Assembly (NCBI GenBank): GCA_964483405.1
Contig: CAZABC010000030.1
Span: forward strand, 1 to 28,299
From: CAZABC01 sp964483405
GTDB taxonomy: Bacteria > Chloroflexota > Limnocylindria > Limnocylindrales > CSP1-4
Length of the DNA stretch: 28,299 nt
Direction: 5' to 3'
In this document: positions 22,349 through 28,299 of the stretch, one piece after another
Layout: every line of letters begins with the position of its first letter
How positions within the stretch are numbered: position 1 is the stretch's first letter
Position numbers and translations under genes: made by a program
The notes under the pieces: generated by a model
Seen by the model: the letters and a program-made list of their open reading frames with translations, nothing else
Databases searched by the model: none
Told to the model about the DNA's origin: nothing

Positions 22349-23236
22349 ATGGACGACCAGCTTCGACTCACGGAGGAGTTCTCGGCGGGCGCCGCCCGCC
22401 TCCGCGTGGACGTGTACGGCGGCGAGCCCCGCGAGCACGTGCTCGACGACCTCACCTTCCTCGACTACCGCCTCGCCGACGTCCGCATCTCCCCCGAGGT
22501 CACGCTGGCGGCTCCCGACATCGTCTGGCACCGGGGCGGCGACAAGCGGGTCGCCTACGACGGCCGGACCGTCACCTTCACCGGCGACTGGCCGGCCGGC
22601 CCGCTCCAGAAGGTCATCGTCGCGATGCTCGCCCTCCGGATGGAGGCCGTCGGCCTCCATCCGTCGCACAGCGCGGCGGTCCACTACCGCGGCCGGACGA
22701 TGCTGTTCCTCGGCGGCGAGTCGAACCACGGCAAGAGCATGGGGCTCATCGAGGCCGGGGTCCGCGGCGCGCTCCAGGTCGCCTCGGAGACGACGGTCAT
22801 CGACGAGGACGGCCGGGCCGTCATGGGCTCGGTCGACACGTTCCTCCGCAAACGGACCGAGGGGACCGAGCGCTCGGACAAGGCCGCCCCGAACAAGGGC
22901 GTCGAGAAGTTCTGGGGCGAGATGCCGTCCTGGGGCATGTACGAGGGCACGCCGAACATCGATCTCGTCATCGTCCCGGCGATCGACGGCAACTTCGACC
23001 CGGCGACGAACCAGCTCATCCCGTTCGAGGCCCAGTTCCAGTTCTTCCACTCGCTCCAGAACTACTTCCTGACGAACGAGCTGCTCGCCCCGGGGCACGT
23101 CATGCCGCTGGTCGATGCCGACGCGCTCCGAGCGCGGCGCGCCGCGTTCGTCGCCCGCTTCTGCGAGCGGCCCTTCTTCTTCATCCGTGCGGCGACCCCC
23201 CAGGTGCTCCTGGACGAGGTCGACCGGATCCTGTGA
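22349..23236 (+). CDS. HPr-kinase-like P-loop protein
   Basis: 295 residues. Residues 1-85 form a beta-rich N-terminal part. Then 'LHPSHSAAVHYRGRTMLFLGGESNHGKSMGLIEAG' resembles the C-terminal kinase domain of HPr kinase/phosphorylase ('HASAV...G.GVLLLGPSGSGKS'). The P-loop is GESNHGKS (123-130) with K129 and S130, an unusual sequence that keeps GxxxxGKS. No HPr or PTS gene is nearby, so the target is probably not HPr. The ATG has AAAGGA seven bases upstream. Its stop overlaps the next gene as GTGA, tying it to the molybdenum hydroxylase. It could phosphorylate a cluster protein or small molecule. Assignment to this superfamily is by motif only. Confidence 0.65.
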   Translation: MDDQLRLTEEFSAGAARLRVDVYGGEPREHVLDDLTFLDYRLADVRISPEVTLAAPDIVWHRGGDKRVAYDGRTVTFTGDWPAGPLQKVIVAMLALRMEAVGLHPSHSAAVHYRGRTMLFLGGESNHGKSMGLIEAGVRGALQVASETTVIDEDGRAVMGSVDTFLRKRTEGTERSDKAAPNKGVEKFWGEMPSWGMYEGTPNIDLVIVPAIDGNFDPATNQLIPFEAQFQFFHSLQNYFLTNELLAPGHVMPLVDADALRARRAAFVARFCERPFFFIRAATPQVLLDEVDRIL

Positions 23237-24120
23237 CGACGATCCCGACGATGCGGACCTTCAGCTACGCCCGACCCGGCTCGCTCGCGGAGGCGGTCGC
23301 GCTGCTGGCCGAGCACGGGCCCGACGCCCGGGTCCTCGCCGGTGGCACCGACCTCGTCATCCGGCTGCGCGACGGCACGGCCCGGCCGTCGCTCGTCGTC
23401 GACGTGAAGCGCGTCGCCGAGCTCGACCCGGCGATCCACGAGGCGGGCGGCCGGCTGGTCATCCCGGCGACGGCGGTGATGACCGACGTCGCGGCCGACG
23501 AGCGGGTGCGCCGCCGGTTCACGGCCCTGGCCGAGGCGGCGATCGTCGTCGGCTCGGTCCAGATCCGCAACCGGGCGACCCTCGCCGGCAACATCTGCAA
23601 TGCGTCTCCCGCCGCCGACACCGCGCCGTCGCTGCTCGTCTACGACGCCGAGGTCGTCGCGGTCGGTCCCACCGGGACCCGGCGGATCCCGATCGACGGG
23701 TTCTTCGTCCGGTCGGGCGTGACGACGCTGCTGCCCGGCGAGCTCGTGACCGCGGTGGAGCTGCCGCTGCCGGAGGGTCCGCTCGGCGCGACCCACGTCC
23801 GCCGGACGCGTCGGCGCGGCCACGACCTGGCCTCGGTCACGCTCGCCTGCTCCGTGGACGAAGCGGGGCTGACGCGGCTGGCCTACGGCAGCGTCGGGCC
23901 GCGGCCCGTCCTGGCGGTCGATCGGACCGGCACGCTCGTCGATCCGGCGGCGCCGGACGCGGCGAAGGCCGCGATCCTCGAGCGGATGCTGGCCGACGCG
24001 AGCCCCTCCCCGCGCTCGATGCGGGCAAGTCCCGAGTACCGGCTGGCGATGCTCCGCGTGCTCGCCCGGCGGGCGATCCGGACGGCGATCGAGCGCCTTG
24101 CGGCGGGAGCGACGGCATGA
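23233..24120 (+). CDS. FAD-binding subunit of a xanthine-dehydrogenase-family enzyme (CoxM type)
   Basis: 295 residues. The FAD pyrophosphate loop is AGGTD (36-40) and the second FAD loop is TLAGNIC in 'NRATLAGNICNASPAADTAP' (114-132). The C-terminal CO-dehydrogenase flavoprotein domain has 'RRTRRRGHDLASVTLACSV'. It carries electrons from the iron-sulfur subunit to an acceptor. GTG at 23233 overlaps the P-loop gene stop (GTGA). The gene order FAD, Fe-S, Mo (M-S-L) and ATGA overlaps are typical of heterotrimeric bacterial molybdenum hydroxylases. Confidence 0.93.
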   Translation: MTTIPTMRTFSYARPGSLAEAVALLAEHGPDARVLAGGTDLVIRLRDGTARPSLVVDVKRVAELDPAIHEAGGRLVIPATAVMTDVAADERVRRRFTALAEAAIVVGSVQIRNRATLAGNICNASPAADTAPSLLVYDAEVVAVGPTGTRRIPIDGFFVRSGVTTLLPGELVTAVELPLPEGPLGATHVRRTRRRGHDLASVTLACSVDEAGLTRLAYGSVGPRPVLAVDRTGTLVDPAAPDAAKAAILERMLADASPSPRSMRASPEYRLAMLRVLARRAIRTAIERLAAGATA

Positions 24121-24608
24121 CCGACCTCGTCCTCGTCGAGCTGACCGTCAACGGCCGGCCGCGCTCGCTCGAGATCCCACCGCACCACACCCTGCTCGAC
24201 GTCCTCCGGGACGACCTCGGCCTCACCGGGACGAAGGAGTGCTGCCTCGTCGGCGAGTGCGGCGCATGCACGGTCAGCCTCGACGGGCGGATCGTCGACT
24301 CGTGCCTCGTCCTGGCCGTGGAGGCCGATGGCGCCGCCGTCACGACCGTGGAGGGCCTCGCGGCCGACGGGCGCCTGAGCCGTCTCCAGCAGGCATTCCT
24401 CGACCACGGGGCCGCCCAGTGCGGCTTCTGCATCCCCGGCCAGCTCATGGCGGCCGACGACCTGCTGGCGCGTACGCCGCACCCGACCGTCGCCGAGGTC
24501 GAGGAGGGCCTGGCCGGCAACCTGTGCCGCTGCGCGGGCTACGAGCAGATCGTCGAGGCGGTCATCGCGACCGCCGAGGGCCGCGAGCCCGAGGGGGCGG
24601 ACCGATGA
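24117..24608 (+). CDS. [2Fe-2S] subunit of a xanthine-dehydrogenase-family enzyme (CoxS type)
   Basis: 163 residues with both clusters complete. The plant-type ferredoxin cluster is ligated by C43, C48, C51 and C63 in 'CCLVGECGACTV...DSC'. The second, helical-domain cluster is ligated by C102, C105, C137 and C139 ('QCGFCIPGQ...NLCRCAGYEQIVEAV'). It passes electrons from the molybdenum centre to FAD. ATG at 24117 overlaps the FAD gene stop, and its own stop overlaps the molybdenum subunit start (ATGA both times). No twin-arginine signal is present, so the enzyme is cytoplasmic. Confidence 0.95.
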   Translation: MTDLVLVELTVNGRPRSLEIPPHHTLLDVLRDDLGLTGTKECCLVGECGACTVSLDGRIVDSCLVLAVEADGAAVTTVEGLAADGRLSRLQQAFLDHGAAQCGFCIPGQLMAADDLLARTPHPTVAEVEEGLAGNLCRCAGYEQIVEAVIATAEGREPEGADR

Positions 24609-26869
24609 GCGCGCGGGTCGGAGGCTCGCCGAACCGGGTCGGCGGCATCGGCCGCGTCAACGGCCTCCAGGAGTACGTCGCCGACATCCACCTGCCGGAC
24701 GAGCTCCACGCGAAGCTCGTGACCGTGCCGTGCGCCCGGGCCCGGATCGTCGGCATCGACGCCACGGCCGCGCTGGCGGTGCCCGGGGTCCACCTCGTGA
24801 TGACCGCCGCCGACCTCCCGCGGCCGGTGCCGCGCTTCGGGCCGCAGTTCCGCGACCGGCCGGTCCTGGCGGTCGACGAGGTCAAGTACCACGGCGAGCC
24901 GGTCGCCGCCGTCGCCGCCGACTCGAAGGACGCCGCCGAGGCGGCCGCGGCCCTGGTGCAGGTCGCCTACGAAGAGCTGCCGGCGGTGACGACGATCGCC
25001 GCGGCGCTCGCCCCGGACGCGCCGCTCGTCCAGGACCCGTCGATCCGACCGGACGACCGGTTCGCCCGGACGAACGTCGTCCGCGAGCACCGGGTCGGCT
25101 GGGGCGACGTCGACGCGGAGCCGGCCGACCTGGTCGTCGACCATCGCTACACGTTCCCGATGGTCACCCACTTCGCGATCGAGCCGCACGCGGTCATCGC
25201 CGCGCCCGACGGCGACGGGATCGCGGTCTGGAGCTGCATCCAGCACCCGAACTGGCTCCAGCGGATCCTCGCCGAGGTGACCGGCCTGCCGCTGGCCAAG
25301 GTCCGGGTCCGCGCGCCCGACCCCGGCGGCGGGTTCGGCGGCAAGCAGCACGCGAAGTACGAGCCGCTCGTCGCCCTGATGGCCCTCCGGGCCGGCCGGC
25401 CGGTCCGGCTCGTCCTGACGCTCGAGGAGACGTTCCAGGCGGTCCGCCGCGCCGCCGCCGATGTCCGCGTCCGGACCGGCCTGCGGAGCGACGGCACGAT
25501 CGCCTTCCAGGATATCGCCGCCGACTACCTGATCGGGGCCTACGTCGACATCGCCGACCGCGTCGTCGCCAAGGGCAGCTACGTCGGCGCGGGACCGTAC
25601 CGGATGCCGGCCGCCCGGATCGTCGCCCGGCCGATCCTGTCGCACACGGTGCCATCGACCGCCTTCCGGGGCTTCGGCAACCCGCAGGTCAACTGGGCCG
25701 TCGAGTCCAACCTCGACGAGGGGGCGCTGATCCTCGGCATCGACCGGCTCGAGATCCGGCGGCGGAACCTGGCCCGAAAGGGTGAGCGCTTCATCCCGTG
25801 GGACACGCCGGCCGACGGCGAGTGGGAGCAGACGCTCGTGCGAGCAGCCGAGCGCATCGGCTGGGGCACGCCGCTGCCGCCCGGTCGGGGTCGCGGCATC
25901 GCCCTCGGGATCAAGTCGGGGCCGACGACCGGGCTCTCCTATTCGACCGTCCGGCTGCTCGCCGACGGGAGCGTCGTCGTCTACGCCGGGACGTCCGACA
26001 TGGGCCAGGGAGCCCGGACGGTGTTCGCCCAGATCGCCGGCCAGGAGCTCGGCGCGCCGCTCGAGTCGGTCACGGTCGTCAGCGGCGACACGGTCATCGT
26101 GCCGTACGACCAGCAGACGTCGGCCAGCCGGTCGACCGTCCTGATGGGCAACGCCGTCCTCGCCGCCTGCCGCGAGATCCAGGACAAGGTCCGGGCGATG
26201 GCGGCCCGGGTCCACGGCGTCGACGAGGCCGGGATCCGCGTCGACCGCGGGGTCGTCCACCTGCCCGACCGCGATCTGCCGATCCGCGACGTGCTCGGAC
26301 CGGGTCTCGGCCGGCTCGGCGGCGAGCTCGTCGGCAACGGCGAGATGCGCAAGGACGACGACCCCGACCACCCGCTCCGCGGGGCGCCGGCCTTCTTCGA
26401 GTTCAACTGCACCGCGATCGAGGCGGAGGTCGACGAGGAGACCGGCGACGTCACGATCGTCCGCCACGTGACCGTGTCCGACGTCGGCAAGGCGATCAAC
26501 CCCCTCCAGGTCCGGATGCAGGACGAGGGGGCCGCGATCCAGGGTCTCGGCCACACGCTGATGGAGCACTACATCTTCGACGAGGCCGGGCGGGTCCGGA
26601 ATCTGGGCGCGATCGACTACCGGATCCCCACGAGCATGGACCTCCCCCTCGAGCTGGTCAGCGAGATGGTCGAGAACCAGGACGGCCCTGGGCCGTACGG
26701 CGCCAAGGGGATGAGCGAGGGGGCGCTGTTGTGCGTGGCATCGGCGGTCGGGTCGGCGGTCCGCGACGCGACCGGCGTGGCGATCCGGGACCTGCCGCTG
26801 ACGCCGGAACGGGTCTGGCGGGCGCTCCGGGAGCGGCCGGCCGGACCGGGTGAGGAGCGACCGTCATGA
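24605..26869 (+). CDS. molybdenum-cofactor subunit of a xanthine-dehydrogenase-family enzyme
   Basis: 754 residues. The Mo-pterin motif is GGGFGGK (241-247), followed by 'STAFRGFGNPQVNWAVESNLD', 'GTSDMGQGARTVFAQIAGQELG' and the catalytic Glu in 'GPYGAKGMSEGALL' (E705). The CO-dehydrogenase active-site loop (AYxCSFR) is absent, so this is not a CO dehydrogenase. Family members hydroxylate purines, N-heterocycles, aldehydes or aromatic acids, or oxidise related compounds. The substrate pocket cannot be read. It is co-translated with the two smaller subunits and, by another ATGA overlap, with the cyclase gene, suggesting consecutive steps. Maturation factors such as a CoxD/E/F or XdhC homologue are not in the window. 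Confidence 0.94.
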   Translation: MSARVGGSPNRVGGIGRVNGLQEYVADIHLPDELHAKLVTVPCARARIVGIDATAALAVPGVHLVMTAADLPRPVPRFGPQFRDRPVLAVDEVKYHGEPVAAVAADSKDAAEAAAALVQVAYEELPAVTTIAAALAPDAPLVQDPSIRPDDRFARTNVVREHRVGWGDVDAEPADLVVDHRYTFPMVTHFAIEPHAVIAAPDGDGIAVWSCIQHPNWLQRILAEVTGLPLAKVRVRAPDPGGGFGGKQHAKYEPLVALMALRAGRPVRLVLTLEETFQAVRRAAADVRVRTGLRSDGTIAFQDIAADYLIGAYVDIADRVVAKGSYVGAGPYRMPAARIVARPILSHTVPSTAFRGFGNPQVNWAVESNLDEGALILGIDRLEIRRRNLARKGERFIPWDTPADGEWEQTLVRAAERIGWGTPLPPGRGRGIALGIKSGPTTGLSYSTVRLLADGSVVVYAGTSDMGQGARTVFAQIAGQELGAPLESVTVVSGDTVIVPYDQQTSASRSTVLMGNAVLAACREIQDKVRAMAARVHGVDEAGIRVDRGVVHLPDRDLPIRDVLGPGLGRLGGELVGNGEMRKDDDPDHPLRGAPAFFEFNCTAIEAEVDEETGDVTIVRHVTVSDVGKAINPLQVRMQDEGAAIQGLGHTLMEHYIFDEAGRVRNLGAIDYRIPTSMDLPLELVSEMVENQDGPGPYGAKGMSEGALLCVASAVGSAVRDATGVAIRDLPLTPERVWRALRERPAGPGEERPS

Positions 26870-27753
26870 CGAAGCCCGACATCGGCCCGATCGCGGGCCT
26901 GGCCCCCGAGCAGGTCGTCGCCGCGGCCCGGCTCGTTCGCGAGGGCCGGCTGATCTCGCTCGCCGCCGTCCGCTTCCCCGGGATGCCGCTGTTTCCCGGA
27001 CATCCGCCGTTCCAGGTCCTCAACTACCGCACGCCACGGGGGATCCGGGTCACCAGCGCCAAGCCGTGGGGCCCCGTCAACGACGCCGGGCTCGGCTACA
27101 TGGCCGAGTACGTCATGGCGACCTCGCACTCCGGGGCCCACATCGATGCCCTCGCCCACATGACGGTCGGCGACGACATGCACTGGTTCGGCGGCGGCCG
27201 GGCCGACGACCACCTGACCGACTTCGGGCCGACGCATCTCGACGCCTCGACGATGCCGCCGTTCTTCACCCGCGGGGTGCTCCTCGACGCGGCCGGCCAT
27301 CGCGGCGTCGGCTGCCTGCCGAAGGGCTCGCCGGTCGACGCCGCCGAGCTCGAGGCCATCTGCGCCGCCGAGGGCGTCGAGGTCCGGCCGGGCGATGTCG
27401 TCGTCATCCGGACCGGCTACATGAGCCTGTGGCCCGACGGCGAGGCGATGGCGGCCCACAAGACCCCCGGCCCGGACATCAGCGCGGGACGCTGGCTGCT
27501 CGAGCGGGGGGTCGTGGCGACCGGCACCGACACCGAGACGTACGAGGTCCAGCCGGCGCCCGATCCGGGACCGACCGGCAACCCGCAGCCGGTCCACACG
27601 CTGCTCCTGATCGACAACGGCATCTACCTCATGGAGAGCCTCGATCTCGAGGAGCTGGCCCGCCAGCGCGTCTACGAGTTCCTGTTCGTCGCCCTGCCGG
27701 TGAAGATCCGCGGCGCGACCGGGTCGATGGTCGATCCGGTCGCCGTCGTCTGA
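26866..27753 (+). CDS. cyclase-family protein (kynurenine-formamidase-like metal hydrolase)
   Basis: 295 residues with the metal motif HxGxHxDxxxH as HSGAHIDALAH (H88, H92, D94, H98). 'VEVRPGDVVVIRTGYMSLW' and 'LLERGVVATGTDTETYEVQPAPDPG' are conserved parts of the family. Members hydrolyse N-formylkynurenine, isatin and cyclic amides, or open and close rings. It follows the molybdenum subunit with an ATGA overlap, so it may act on the hydroxylated product. Exact substrate unknown. The predicted fold is soluble and cytoplasmic. Confidence 0.9.
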   Translation: MTKPDIGPIAGLAPEQVVAAARLVREGRLISLAAVRFPGMPLFPGHPPFQVLNYRTPRGIRVTSAKPWGPVNDAGLGYMAEYVMATSHSGAHIDALAHMTVGDDMHWFGGGRADDHLTDFGPTHLDASTMPPFFTRGVLLDAAGHRGVGCLPKGSPVDAAELEAICAAEGVEVRPGDVVVIRTGYMSLWPDGEAMAAHKTPGPDISAGRWLLERGVVATGTDTETYEVQPAPDPGPTGNPQPVHTLLLIDNGIYLMESLDLEELARQRVYEFLFVALPVKIRGATGSMVDPVAVV

Positions 27754-27775
27754 CTGGCGTCCCGAGGAGGCATCC

Positions 27776-28299
27776 GTGCCCGAGACCATGCAGGCCCTCG
27801 TCGTCGTCGAGCCGAACCGCCTCGAGATCCACGACGTGCCGGTGCCCGTTCCCGGACCCAACGAGGTGCTCGCGCGGGTCCGGGCGGTCTCGATCTGCGG
27901 GACCGATGCCCACATCATCCGGGGCGACTACCCGGGCTTCTGGCCGCCGGCGTTCCCGTTCATCCCCGGCCACGAGTGGGCCGGCGAGATCGTGGCCCTC
28001 GGTCCCGGTGCGGAGCGCTTCGGCTGGGCCGTCGGCGACCGGGTCGCCGGGACCTCGCACGACGCCTGCGGCGTCTGCCAGAAGTGCGTCGAGGGCCGCT
28101 ACAACCTGTGCGAGAACTACGGCAAGGCCGGCCTGCACCGCCAGTACGGCCACAACGTCCAGGGCGCCGACGCCGAGTACGTCGTCCACGGGGTGAAGTG
28201 CATCTTCCCGCTGCCAGATGGGCTCACCTTCGACGAGGGGGCCGTCATCGATCCGGCCTCGATCGCCCTCCACGTCGCCAACCGCGGGGCCATCGCCCC
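27776..28299 (+). CDS. zinc-binding medium-chain alcohol dehydrogenase, partial (window ends)
   Basis: The first 174 residues of an MDR-family dehydrogenase are present; the NAD-binding half lies outside the window. Catalytic-zinc residues C41 (ICGTDAH) and H66-E67 (GHEWAGEI) are seen. The structural-zinc set is C98, C101, C104 and C112 in 'CGVCQKCVEGRYNLC'. The sequence is nearest to threonine/sorbitol dehydrogenase-type members. GTG at 27776 has GAGGAGG five bases upstream and lies 22 bases after the cyclase stop; an in-frame ATG five codons later is less well placed. It probably belongs to the same operon. Confidence 0.92.
   Translation, partial: MPETMQALVVVEPNRLEIHDVPVPVPGPNEVLARVRAVSICGTDAHIIRGDYPGFWPPAFPFIPGHEWAGEIVALGPGAERFGWAVGDRVAGTSHDACGVCQKCVEGRYNLCENYGKAGLHRQYGHNVQGADAEYVVHGVKCIFPLPDGLTFDEGAVIDPASIALHVANRGAIA

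Noticed and set aside
24605..26869. Aerobic CO dehydrogenase large subunit
   Set aside because: The diagnostic AYxCSFR active-site loop is missing (STAFRGFGNPQ instead), so only the wider xanthine-dehydrogenase family is supported.
1..28299. CRISPR arrays, insertion sequences, phage genes
   Set aside because: No direct-repeat arrays, transposases, integrases or terminal inverted repeats were seen on either strand.

Overview
The window is strongly GC-rich, with third codon positions almost all G or C and many GTG starts. It has compact gene runs joined by 4-nt ATGA/GTGA overlaps and no phage or insertion-sequence genes. The fused E1 alpha-beta dehydrogenase, the CoxM-S-L style molybdenum hydroxylase and the overall gene style fit an uncultured or environmental Chloroflexota (for example a Limnocylindria-like lineage). 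A high-GC actinobacterium is the main alternative. This placement is inference from gene style, not from a marker gene.

Left part (1-7.1 kb). A tRNA-Glu(TTC) lies at the edge. A leftward run then reads DeoR-type regulator, fused 2-oxoacid dehydrogenase E1, E2 acyltransferase, Tyr-phosphatase, small methyltransferase and small membrane protein. The last two appear to have their own -10 boxes immediately before their GTG starts. A C_GCAxxG_C_C redox protein is transcribed divergently from the DeoR gene.

Central and right part (7.1 kb to the end). This looks like one catabolic gene cluster with three control regions. (a) A leftward operon encodes a cupin and a split transketolase. (b) A leftward branched-chain-amino-acid-type ABC importer (two permeases, two ATPases, lipoprotein binding protein) is divergent from an EamA/DMT exporter. 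(c) A transaldolase is divergent from a rightward operon encoding a Tm-1-like ATP-binding protein, a PEP-hydrolase-family TIM barrel, a phosphohistidine swivel-domain protein of the PEP-utilising family without its ATP-grasp half, a GntR/FCD regulator, an HPr-kinase-like P-loop protein, a three-subunit molybdenum hydroxylase, a cyclase-family metal hydrolase and a zinc alcohol dehydrogenase cut by the window end. All three control regions carry the same AT-rich palindromic element (core ATCGATTATCGA), two copies of which match at 19 of 20 bases. It sits on or next to the predicted promoters. Two closely similar GntR/FCD regulators encoded in the cluster are the obvious candidates to bind it.

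The combined reading is import of a small metabolite, oxidation (Mo hydroxylase, alcohol dehydrogenase), ring or amide opening (cyclase family) and carbon rearrangement through dedicated transketolase and transaldolase. A possible phosphotransfer module (Tm-1-like, TIM barrel, swivel protein, P-loop kinase-like) has no function I can name. The substrate cannot be read from the sequence. That module, plus the shared operator, is the best candidate for an undescribed system here.
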